DNA from: CABHOJ01 sp965649545
GTDB lineage: Bacteria; Pseudomonadota; Gammaproteobacteria; Burkholderiales; Methylophilaceae
Length of the DNA: 21,656 nt
Assembly: GCA_965649545.1 (NCBI GenBank)
Contig: CBFGLF010000018.1
Location: 1-21,656 of the forward strand
Reading direction: 5' to 3'
The notes beneath the pieces were generated by a model that saw nothing but the letters and a program-made list of their open reading frames with translations, had not been told where the DNA came from and did no database searches. A program made the position numbers and the translations under genes. Of this stretch, positions 1-7,475 are shown piece by piece (positions within the stretch are counted from its first letter, which is position 1; each line of letters opens with the position of its first letter).

Positions 1-1903
1 CTTCGGGCCATTCGTCTCGCGGTTTCAGGCTGACGATAGGCGAGGACTCGTTCTGTGCCTGTGGATCCGCCGGGCTTTCGCCACGACCGACACCGGAGAT
101 GGCCGACTTCACGCCGGGGATCTGCGTGATGATCTTCATCGCTTCCTGTTCCATCTTGATCGATTCTTCGAGCGAGATGTTCGGGACGCGAATGATGTTG
201 GGCACGATCGACCCCTCCTTCATCTCGGGGATGAAGGAAGTCCCGAGGAAGGGCACCGTGAGCAATGCGACGACGAAGCTCGCCGTCGCTGCAAAGATGG
301 TCTTCTTCTCGTTGATCAGCGCCCAGTTGAGCATCTTCACGTACGGGGTCTTGATGAACTGGATCATGCGGGTGTCTTCGCCACTGCCGCCCTTGAGCAT
401 ATAGGAGCAGAGGACAGGCGAAAGCGTGAGCGACAGTACCAGCGAGACGAACAGCGCGATGGCGATGGTGTACGCCAACGGCGCGAACATCTTGCCTTCC
501 ATGCCCTGCAGGGTCATCAACGGCAGGAACACCAGGATGATGACGCCCACGCCGAACAGTACCGGCGTCGCGACTTCGGAGGCCGCCTCGAACACCACGC
601 GGATCTTGCTCTCATCCTTGCGGTGCCCCAGATGGTGGAAAGTGTTCTCCACCACCACCACCGAACCGTCGACCATGAGGCCGATGGCGATCGCCAAGCC
701 CCCAAGCGACATGAGGTTGGCCGAGATGCCGTAGTAGTTCATCGCCATGAAGGTGATGAGCGGCGTCAGGATCAGGGTCGCCACCACGATCAGGCTGGAG
801 CGCACGTCCCCAAGGAACAGGAACAGAATGACGATGACGAGGATGATGCCCTCGATGAGCACCTTGGTCACCGTACTGAGCGCCGCGTCGACCAGCTCGC
901 TACGGTCGTAGAACGGGGTGATCTGCAGGTTGCCCGGCAGCATGCCTTTCTCGTTGATCTCTTTCACGCGCGCCTTGATGCGGCTCACGACTTCCTTGGC
1001 GTTACCGCCACGGATCATCATGACGATGCCGCCGACCGACTCAGTATCGCCGTTCTTGGCCAGTGCCCCGACGCGGACCTCATGGCCGAGCTGCACTTCC
1101 GCTACATCGCGCATATAGACCGGCACGCCGTTCTGCTCCTTCAGCACGATGCTGCGGATATCGTCCAGGCTTTGCACCAGACCCACACCGCGGATCAGGT
1201 ATTGCTCGGCATAGTGCGGCAGGATACCGCCGCCGCTATTGGCGTTGTTTCTGGCCAGCGCTTCGTAGATGTCATGCAGTTTCAGACCGTAGTGATTCAT
1301 GCGGTCCGGGTTCACCAGCGCCTGATATTGCTTGACGTAACCGCCCTGCGAATTGATCTCGGCGACCCCGGGGATTCCGCGCAGCATCGGCCGCACGACC
1401 CAGTCCTGGATGGAGCGTCGCTCCGTCAGTTCCTCGCGTGACAGGGCCTTGTTGCCGTCGGTCTCCTTGTCCAGGGTGAATTGATAGACTTCCCCCAGAC
1501 CGGTGGAGACCGGGCCAAGGATAGGCGTCACGCCTTCCGGCATGCGCTCCATGACCTCCATCAGGCGCTCCATGACCAGCTGCCGCGCGAAATACACATC
1601 GGTGCTGTCGGTGAAGACCAGGGTGATCAGGGCCAACCCGTTCTTGTTAAGCGAGCGCATCTCCGTCAGACCGGGCAGGCCGGTCATGGAGATCTCTAGC
1701 GGGACAGTGATGAATCGTTCCATCTCTTCAGGCGAGCGGCCCGTGGATTGGGCGGCGATCAGCACCTGAACGTTCGTGACATCGGGGAACGCGTCCACCG
1801 ATAACTTCTTGAGGGCGAACACCCCTGACACCAGAAGTGCCAGCGATATGACGATAAGTACGAGACGCTGCTTGAGCGCGCCCCGTATGATGGATTCGAT
1901 CAT
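1..1903 (-). CDS. Heavy-metal efflux RND pump, CzcA/CusA family (3' part beyond window)
   Basis: Inner-membrane proton-driven pump of a tripartite metal efflux system, exporting metal ions from periplasm or cytoplasm through the adaptor and outer-membrane channel encoded just upstream. The frame is open from an ATG at 1903 to the window edge, giving about 634 N-terminal residues of a family usually 1,030-1,070 long. Seen: first TM helix near residues 12-30, the porter domain, then the TM2-TM6 block. The TM4 motif reads AIAIGLMVDGSVVVVEN with Asp412 and Glu419, seven apart as in the CusA proton-relay pair. It lacks the first Asp of the CzcA 'DFG' motif, and the porter segment after EMKEGS has no Met where CusA binds Cu/Ag. 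The metal is therefore not assigned; a divalent ion fits better than Cu(I)/Ag(I). The start lies 2 bases after the adaptor stop, so the two are cotranscribed. Family call is sure; substrate is not. Confidence 0.93.
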   Translation of the reverse strand, partial: MIESIIRGALKQRLVLIVISLALLVSGVFALKKLSVDAFPDVTNVQVLIAAQSTGRSPEEMERFITVPLEISMTGLPGLTEMRSLNKNGLALITLVFTDSTDVYFARQLVMERLMEVMERMPEGVTPILGPVSTGLGEVYQFTLDKETDGNKALSREELTERRSIQDWVVRPMLRGIPGVAEINSQGGYVKQYQALVNPDRMNHYGLKLHDIYEALARNNANSGGGILPHYAEQYLIRGVGLVQSLDDIRSIVLKEQNGVPVYMRDVAEVQLGHEVRVGALAKNGDTESVGGIVMMIRGGNAKEVVSRIKARVKEINEKGMLPGNLQITPFYDRSELVDAALSTVTKVLIEGIILVIVILFLFLGDVRSSLIVVATLILTPLITFMAMNYYGISANLMSLGGLAIAIGLMVDGSVVVVENTFHHLGHRKDESKIRVVFEAASEVATPVLFGVGVIILVFLPLMTLQGMEGKMFAPLAYTIAIALFVSLVLSLTLSPVLCSYMLKGGSGEDTRMIQFIKTPYVKMLNWALINEKKTIFAATASFVVALLTVPFLGTSFIPEMKEGSIVPNIIRVPNISLEESIKMEQEAMKIITQIPGVKSAISGVGRGESPADPQAQNESSPIVSLKPRDEWPE

Positions 1904-1905
1904 CG

Positions 1906-3075
1906 TTATTCCAATTCTTTGCGTTTGCGTTCGTTGTTTGCGTGGAATGCGCCGTCGCCAATGACGACCTCACCCTCGCTCAAGCCGCTCGCAATCGCGA
2001 CAAAACCCTCATATTCGGAACCCACGGTGACTTCACGCAGACGATATTTGTTCGGTGCGATCTGCACAAAGACATGATCGCGGTCTTCTTCACGCACGAT
2101 CGCCTTGACCGGCACCGACAGCTTGGGCGTCGGCTTGCCCATGACCAGCATCGACACCAGCATATCCGGCTTGATGGTATGGTCGGTGTTCTTCAGGTCG
2201 GTACGCACCGTCACGGTACGCGTCTTCGGATTGACGATATCGCCGACATAGATCAGTCGGCCCGTGAAATGACGCTGGCCGAGGGCGGGGATCTCGATAC
2301 TCACCTCCTCGCCTTCCTGGATCAGCTCGACTTGCTGTTCGGGGACTTCAGCCACCGCCCAGACATGCGACAGGTCCGCCACGATGAAGAGTTCTTCGGC
2401 GGGCTGCACCACCTGCCCCAGATTGACCTTACGGCTGATGACCGTCCCTGCCAGTCTTGCCGACACGCTGCTGTAAGAGCGGATCTGGCTGGACTGGGAT
2501 ATCTGCGCGATCGCCTTGTCCGACATGCCCAGGATCTGCAGCTGGTCACGCGCGGCATTGAGATCGGCCTGTGCCGCGCTCAATTCCGCTTCGCGGCGCA
2601 GCAGTTCAGCCGCCCCGATGACATCGGCTTCCAGTAACAGGCGGGCACGTTCCACCGCCTTGGTCTGCAGGGCGATCTGTTGTTGCGCCTTGATATAGGT
2701 GAGCTGGTTCTGCGCCAGCTCGGTACTGTTCAGGGTCGCCAGCAGCTGGCCTTGCTTCACATCCTGCCCCAGCACTACATCGATATCCGTGATGCGGCCG
2801 GTCACCGGGGCGCCCATGCGGGCCACACGTTGCTCGTCAACCTGGATGCTGCCGGGGATGCGCAAGACCTCGCGTATCTCGGCCTGGGCCACGGTCGCCA
2901 GCTTGAGCTTGGCTTGCAGCTCGGGCGTCAGCTCGACCACATTCGGGTCGACCGGCTCAGCGGCCTTTTCAGGCGCTTCGGTCTTTCCACACCCGGCGAG
3001 GGCAAGGGCCAGCATCACCCCGATGAGCGCCAGCGTGGGTTTGGAAGAATTATTCATATCATTAGAAAAAACCAT
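1906..3075 (-). CDS. RND efflux periplasmic adaptor lipoprotein (CzcB/CusB type)
   Basis: Membrane-fusion protein linking the RND pump to the TolC-like channel in the periplasm. 389 residues. The N-terminus is a lipoprotein signal with lipobox LAGC (lipidated Cys29). It is followed by a short charged linker, a barrel-sandwich/lipoyl half-motif around residues 72-115 (PVTGRITDIDVVLGQDVKQG), an alpha-hairpin of roughly 116-200, the second half-motif (LAGTVISRKVNLGQVV), and beta-barrel and membrane-proximal domains. The start is chosen because its ATG shares one base with the stop of the upstream outer-membrane gene (TAATG) and a GGAGG lies at 3086-3090, ten bases upstream. An internal Met7 lacks such a site. 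No Met-rich or His-rich metal-binding N-terminal segment is visible, so it gives no hint of the ion. Family call is firm. Confidence 0.93.
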   Translation of the reverse strand: MVFSNDMNNSSKPTLALIGVMLALALAGCGKTEAPEKAAEPVDPNVVELTPELQAKLKLATVAQAEIREVLRIPGSIQVDEQRVARMGAPVTGRITDIDVVLGQDVKQGQLLATLNSTELAQNQLTYIKAQQQIALQTKAVERARLLLEADVIGAAELLRREAELSAAQADLNAARDQLQILGMSDKAIAQISQSSQIRSYSSVSARLAGTVISRKVNLGQVVQPAEELFIVADLSHVWAVAEVPEQQVELIQEGEEVSIEIPALGQRHFTGRLIYVGDIVNPKTRTVTVRTDLKNTDHTIKPDMLVSMLVMGKPTPKLSVPVKAIVREEDRDHVFVQIAPNKYRLREVTVGSEYEGFVAIASGLSEGEVVIGDGAFHANNERKRKELE

Positions 3076-4358
3076 TAGGGTTGAACCTCCAGAATTTCGG
3101 TGCCGAGCACGCGCTCGATTTGCAGCATCGCACTCACATAGTCGTAACGTGCCGCCAGATAATCCTTGCGCACGATGCGGAAGGTACGTTGTGCATCCAG
3201 GTATTCCAATATGCCGCGCTCACCATAACGATAAGCAGCTTCTGCCGTCTTCAGAACGGCTTCGGACTGGCTCAGCAACCCGTTCTCGAAAGAAGAGAGT
3301 TGCTGGCGAGCGATGAGGTAGCGCTGGTAGGAGGCTTCCAGTTCGCGGCTCAGGAAGAGCTCGCGCTCGCCCAGAATGGAGCGGATCTGGCGCGCACCGG
3401 CGGCGGCCTCGGCGATCGGGCCCTGACGCTGGTTCCACAAGGGCAGCGGCACCGCCACGCCAAGACGGAAGCTGTTCATATCCGGATCCTGATCGACGCC
3501 TGCCTTCACCGTGACGCCAGGCATACGTAATTGCTCTTCGAGTCGGACACGGTTATCGGCCGCTTCGGTGGCGGCACGGATCTGCGCGAGCTGGGGACTC
3601 TGGTCCAGCCGCTCACGCAGGGACTCCAGGGAAGGCAAGGTATAGCCCAAGGGTAACTCGCCAGCAAGCTCAAACTCCGCATTCATCTGCGGCCCGATCA
3701 GGCCCTTGAGGAAGGCTTTGCCTTCCGTGATGCGGATCAGCGCTGCCTGGTAATCCCGTTCGGCCGCCAGCAATTCGGTATCGGCCTTGATCAACTCGTA
3801 TTTGGGGGATTCGCCGACATCGACACGCAGTTTCACCCGCTCGCGGATATCCTTGAGCAGGTTGCGGTCCCCTTCGACCAGCCGCAATACCGCCTGTCTT
3901 TGCAGCACATCATAGAATGCGTTCTTGACGCGTGCGCGCAGATCGATACGTGCCAGATCGGTACCGACCTCCGCGACCTTGACACCCGCTTCCGCCAGTT
4001 CACGGCGTGCGGAACGTACGCCCGGGAACTCCAGCGGCTGCGCCAGGCCGATCATGTAATTGTTGCCGTTGCTCTGGTCGCCACGGCGATAGCGGGTAGG
4101 TCCGCCACCGACTTCCACTTCGGGATTGATATAGGCTTTTGCCGTAGTCACACCGGCGATCGCCGCGTCTTCCTGCGCACGGGCGATATTAATGGATGGA
4201 TTCTGTTGTAAGGCACTGTCGATCACTTCCTGCAAGGTCAGTGTCTGCACAGCGTTCGCCTGCGTGGCGATCCCCATGAACATGCTTCCCGCCAGTGTCG
4301 CCAGCAAAAGCCGGCGTGCACCGCGCAAAGGCAGTCCATATAAACGTCGTGATGTCAT
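3075..4358 (-). CDS. TolC-family outer-membrane efflux protein (CzcC/CusC type)
   Basis: Outer-membrane channel of the tripartite metal efflux system. Two OEP repeats are recognisable: the first begins near LTLQEVIDSALQQNPSINIA after the signal peptide, and the second begins around residue 230 of the mature chain with 'SLRERLDQSPQLAQIRAATE'. Long coiled-coil helices follow, ending with an EYLDAQRTFRIVRKDYLAAR-type segment typical of the family. I start it at the ATG at 4358 (427 residues), which gives an Arg-rich n-region, a hydrophobic core and an ANA cleavage site. The frame extends to a GTG at 4397, but that adds 13 residues in front of the signal peptide with no good ribosome site. The 3' end overlaps the adaptor gene by one base. 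There is no lipobox, so it is not CusC-like in being lipidated. Confidence 0.9.
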   Translation of the reverse strand: MTSRRLYGLPLRGARRLLLATLAGSMFMGIATQANAVQTLTLQEVIDSALQQNPSINIARAQEDAAIAGVTTAKAYINPEVEVGGGPTRYRRGDQSNGNNYMIGLAQPLEFPGVRSARRELAEAGVKVAEVGTDLARIDLRARVKNAFYDVLQRQAVLRLVEGDRNLLKDIRERVKLRVDVGESPKYELIKADTELLAAERDYQAALIRITEGKAFLKGLIGPQMNAEFELAGELPLGYTLPSLESLRERLDQSPQLAQIRAATEAADNRVRLEEQLRMPGVTVKAGVDQDPDMNSFRLGVAVPLPLWNQRQGPIAEAAAGARQIRSILGERELFLSRELEASYQRYLIARQQLSSFENGLLSQSEAVLKTAEAAYRYGERGILEYLDAQRTFRIVRKDYLAARYDYVSAMLQIERVLGTEILEVQP

Positions 4359-4490
4359 AAGTCTCAGTTCTTCTATGGACCTGACGGCGAACGTCACGCG
4401 ATCGTCACGTTGCCGGCAGGGATTACATGAATATGGAACTCATTCTGCCAGCACAAAGCTTAGCAAGTAACGAGCCAACCCGGAAGTGAT

Positions 4491-4778
4491 TCAGACGACG
4501 GGAGGTCGCCTGGGAGGGGAAATGACCAGCTGGCGATAGAAATTGCTCAGCTTGGCGCATCCTTTGAGATGTGGGACAAAGCTACCGGTGAGGCCGGCAG
4601 GCAACAGGCTCACGTCATTGATGTCACAGTCTGCGGCGACTTCTACCGAGTGACCATAGAGATCGACCATGGAAGACAGCGCATTGGTCTCATCCAAATT
4701 GTGATGGGCGCGTTGTGCCAGCACCGTGAAACACAGCAGCAGGCTCAACAGGATGATCAGGGATCGGGTGATGGTCAT
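4491..4778 (-). CDS. Small exported protein preceding the metal efflux operon
   Basis: 95 residues with a clear signal peptide (hydrophobic stretch about residues 6-20, cleavage probably near LAQRA). The mature part has a His-His pair, two cysteines (in AADCDIND and LKGCAKL) and a basic Pro-rich tail SPPRRPP. It starts 6 bases after the cysS stop, and its stop is 132 bases before the chosen start of the outer-membrane channel gene, so it may be the first gene of the efflux unit. Small periplasmic proteins of about this size often precede CzcCBA-type operons (CzcI and relatives), and the Pro/Arg tail recalls them, but I cannot prove homology by eye. A metal-sensing or metal-buffering role is inference from position and residues. 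It has no strong Shine-Dalgarno, so it may depend on coupling to cysS. Confidence 0.65.
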   Translation of the reverse strand: MTITRSLIILLSLLLCFTVLAQRAHHNLDETNALSSMVDLYGHSVEVAADCDINDVSLLPAGLTGSFVPHLKGCAKLSNFYRQLVISPPRRPPVV

Positions 4779-4784
4779 GGGCGA

Positions 4785-6155
4785 TTATGCGCGACGCCAG
4801 GTAGTGCCCTGGGGGCTGTCTTCGAGCACGATACCGTTCTCCAGTAGTACTTGGCGGATACGGTCTGCTTCAGCGAAATCCCTGGATTGTCTTGCCGCGA
4901 GTCGCTGGGCGATCAATTGTTCGATAGTTTCGGGTGCATACCCATGAGCAGACTCCCCGCCCTGCAGAAAAGTTTCTGGCGCGCGTTGCAGCAAGCCGAT
5001 CACCCCAGCCAAGGACTTGAGCAATGAGGCGGTCTCCGCGGCGCCGGTCCGATTGAGCTCGTTAGCCAGTTCGAACAGTACGGCGAACGCTTCAGGCGTA
5101 TTGAAATCATCATCCAGCGCGGCCTTGAAGCGTGCCGGGTAAGGCTGCTGCCAGTCAATCTGTATAGCCGGCACCTCTTGTCCTCGCAGGGCGGTATACA
5201 GACGGGACAGGGCCTGCTTGGCGTCATCCAGGTGCTGGTCGGAATAATTGAGCGGGCTGCGGTACTGCGCGCGCAGGATGAAGAAGCGGACGACTTCGGC
5301 GTCGTATTTCTTCAGCACCTCGCGGATGGTGAAGAAATTGCCCAGGGATTTGGACATCTTCTCGTCATCGACACGCACGAACCCGTTATGCATCCAGTAA
5401 TTGACGAAGGTGCAGTCATGGGCACCTTCCGATTGGGCGATCTCGTTCTCGTGATGCGGGAACTGCAGGTCCTGGCCTCCGCCGTGGATATCGAAATGCT
5501 TGCCCAGGTGGCTGGCACCCATGGCCGAACATTCGATATGCCAGCCGGGACGCCCCTTGCCCCAGGGCGAATCCCAACTGGGCTCACCAGGTTTGGCCGA
5601 TTTCCACAGAACGAAATCCATCGGATCACGCTTGGTGTGATCGACGTCGACACGCTCGCCGGCGCGCAGGTCTTCCAGGCTCTTGCCAGAAAGTTTGCCG
5701 TAAGCGGCGAAACTGTTCACGGCATAGAACACGTCGCCATTATCCGCGTGATAAGCGTGCCCCTTCTCGATCAGCGCCCCGATCATGTCGAGCATGGCGC
5801 CGATGTGGGTGGTGGCCTTGGGTTCGATGTCCGGGCGCATGACGCCCAGCTTTTCGGCATCTTCATCCATGGCCTGGATGAAGCGACCGGTGAGGGCTTC
5901 GATGGTCTCGTTGTTCTCGTTGGCCCGCTTGATGATCTTGTCGTCGATGTCGGTGATGTTACGCACATAAGTGACGTCGAATCCGGAAGCACGCAGCCAG
6001 CGATTGACCAGATCGAACACGACCATGACGCGGGCATGGCCCAGGTGGCAGTAATCGTAGACCGTCATGCCACAGACATACATGCTGACTTTGCCGGCGA
6101 CGATGGGGGTGAAGGTCTGCTTCTCGCGCGCGATCGAATTATAGATTTTTAGCAT
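4785..6155 (-). CDS. cysS: Cysteine--tRNA ligase
   Basis: Class I aminoacyl-tRNA synthetase that charges tRNA-Cys in the cytoplasm. 456 residues, close to the usual length of about 460. The signature HLGH (HIGH motif) is at residues 37-40 and KMSKS at 266-270. The four zinc ligands that make the enzyme discriminate for cysteine are all present at the same numbers as in E. coli: Cys28, Cys209, His234 and Glu238. The C-terminal DALR and anticodon-binding region runs from about residue 300 to the end. Start is the ATG at 6155; the frame is fully canonical. An unusual near-palindrome sits 23-41 bases upstream of the start (see 6173-6204). No T-box-like leader is visible in the 150-base divergent gap. 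The downstream efflux-associated gene begins only 6 bases after the stop. Confidence 0.98.
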   Translation of the reverse strand: MLKIYNSIAREKQTFTPIVAGKVSMYVCGMTVYDYCHLGHARVMVVFDLVNRWLRASGFDVTYVRNITDIDDKIIKRANENNETIEALTGRFIQAMDEDAEKLGVMRPDIEPKATTHIGAMLDMIGALIEKGHAYHADNGDVFYAVNSFAAYGKLSGKSLEDLRAGERVDVDHTKRDPMDFVLWKSAKPGEPSWDSPWGKGRPGWHIECSAMGASHLGKHFDIHGGGQDLQFPHHENEIAQSEGAHDCTFVNYWMHNGFVRVDDEKMSKSLGNFFTIREVLKKYDAEVVRFFILRAQYRSPLNYSDQHLDDAKQALSRLYTALRGQEVPAIQIDWQQPYPARFKAALDDDFNTPEAFAVLFELANELNRTGAAETASLLKSLAGVIGLLQRAPETFLQGGESAHGYAPETIEQLIAQRLAARQSRDFAEADRIRQVLLENGIVLEDSPQGTTWRRA

Positions 6156-6172
6156 GTCACAAATGAACGGGA

Positions 6173-6204
6173 TTGACCTTAAAGACCGGTCTTAAGAATC
6201 TGAT
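6173..6204 (+). promoter_or_regulatory. Candidate promoter/operator with dyad in a long spacer
   Basis: In the divergent gap between cysS and the TPR gene lies the perfect 12-base palindrome AAGACCGGTCTT (6182-6193), nested in an outer dyad CTTAA-N9-TTAAG (6178-6196). On the plus strand it is flanked by TTGACC (6173-6178) and, 20 bases later, TCTGAT (6199-6204). A -35-like box, an overlong spacer filled by a dyad and a -10-like box is the layout of MerR-family promoters. On the minus strand it would lie in the cysS leader. The dyad is seen in the sequence; any regulator is inference, and no regulator gene is in this window. Confidence 0.3.
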
Positions 6205-6305
6205 AGCCAAGAAATAAATCAGCTGAAAACATAGCGGGCTACTGGAGGTTGAATGTGCTTGTTGATAGAATTGGCGGCTGAATCAATACCGAAAAGTATA
6301 TCACA

Positions 6306-7451
6306 ATGCCTGTGTCACGGATTTTCACCATCAGCCTGACAATGCTGCTCACTCTGCACTTGATGGCAGACGTTCGTGCCGATGACCTCAAGGAAATCTC
6401 CAAACAGGCCAGTCAAGGTCAGCAAGCGGCCGCCCTGGAACGCATCAACAATTATTTGAGCAAGAACCCCAAGGACGTGCAGGCCATGTTCATCCGCGGC
6501 GTGATCCTGGCCGAACAAGGCCGACGCGATGATGCGATCAAGGCCTTCACCGACATCACCGAGAAACACCCAGGGTTACCCGAGCCTTACAACAACCTTG
6601 CCGTGCTCTATGCCGACAAGGGCGAATTCGACAAGGCGCGTAAAGCCCTGGAGACAGCCATCAGGACGCATCCCAGCTATGCTACCGCGCATGAGAACCT
6701 CGGCGACATCTACGCACGCATGGCCTCCGAAGCCTACGACAAGGCATTGCAACTCGACAACGGTAATGCCCGCGCGCAAAGCAAGCTGGCGATGATCCGC
6801 GACCTGTTCTCGACCAGCACCAGCAAACCGACGATGCTGGCTTCGAAGTCGCCGGAAGCGGTCAAAGAAACCACCAAATCGGACAAGCTGCCGCCCGCGC
6901 AGCCGATCCGGCCTGCCGAGGTCAAACCTACTGAAACCAAGCCGACCGCAGATGCAAAGCCGGCTCAGCCTAGTAAGCCAGAAGCTAGCAAGCCAGAAGC
7001 CAGCAAGCCCGAGCCTGTGAAGCCGGAACCGATCAAGAAGGCCGAGCCAATCAAACCGGAACCAGCCAAGGTCGAGCCAGAAAAATCCGTCGCCGATGCC
7101 GGCGCAGCCTCCGACAAGGAAATCACCGCGGCCGTCAATGCCTGGGCCAAGGCCTGGTCGAGCAAGAATGTGGATCGATACCTCGCCGCTTACGCCGACA
7201 GTTTCCAGACCCCGAACGGCGAAAGCCGTCAGCAATGGGAACAAACGCGTCGCGAACGCATCAACAAACCTGCAAAGATCACGGTGGAGTTATCGAACAT
7301 CCGTGTCAGAATGGAAGATGGCAATCAAGCCAAGGTCAGCTTCAAACAACGTTACCAGGCCGGCGGCACTTCGATGCGGGCGTCGAAGTCGCTGATCATG
7401 AAGAAGGTCAAGGGTAACTGGATGATTGAACAGGAGTTGACCGATCGCTAG
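6306..7451 (+). CDS. Exported TPR protein with C-terminal Cds6/NTF2-like domain
   Basis: 381 residues. A signal peptide (cleavage near VRA-DD, residue 25) is followed by about three tetratricopeptide-like repeats over residues 27-160 ('AMFIRGVILAEQGRRDDAIK', 'PEPYNNLAVLYADKGEFDKA'). A low-complexity Lys/Pro/Glu linker of about residues 180-262 holds tandem SKPEA units. The C-terminal domain (about 272-381, from 'AVNAWAKAWSSKNVDRYLAA') resembles the NTF2-like Cds6 domain found at the end of some L,D-transpeptidases. The next gene carries the same domain after a YkuD catalytic domain, so the two proteins are partly paralogous. The likely site is the periplasm, with the linker spanning toward peptidoglycan and the TPR unit as a scaffold; that role is inference. 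The start is ATG with a weak GAAAAG ribosome site. The next gene follows within a few dozen bases. Confidence 0.85.
   Translation: MPVSRIFTISLTMLLTLHLMADVRADDLKEISKQASQGQQAAALERINNYLSKNPKDVQAMFIRGVILAEQGRRDDAIKAFTDITEKHPGLPEPYNNLAVLYADKGEFDKARKALETAIRTHPSYATAHENLGDIYARMASEAYDKALQLDNGNARAQSKLAMIRDLFSTSTSKPTMLASKSPEAVKETTKSDKLPPAQPIRPAEVKPTETKPTADAKPAQPSKPEASKPEASKPEPVKPEPIKKAEPIKPEPAKVEPEKSVADAGAASDKEITAAVNAWAKAWSSKNVDRYLAAYADSFQTPNGESRQQWEQTRRERINKPAKITVELSNIRVRMEDGNQAKVSFKQRYQAGGTSMRASKSLIMKKVKGNWMIEQELTDR
6972..7016 (+). repeat. Three tandem 15-base units encoding SKPEA/SKPEP
   Basis: Three successive 15-base units (agtaagccagaagct and two variants) encode Ser-Lys-Pro-Glu-Ala/Pro in the linker of the TPR protein. 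They continue as degenerate KPEP/KAEP copies to about 7085. Slippage could change the copy number and so the linker length. Confidence 0.7.
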
Positions 7452-7475
7452 TCGTTGGAAGCCAGATCTCAGGTA

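Noticed and set aside
623..1441. 272-codon plus-strand open frame at the left end
   Set aside because: It is opposite the RND pump, whose minus-strand frame carries the TM4 motif and is open to the window edge.
5178..6152. 324-codon plus-strand open frame opposite cysS
   Set aside because: It is antisense to a fully canonical cysS. The composition is that of a reverse-complement shadow and there is no ribosome site.
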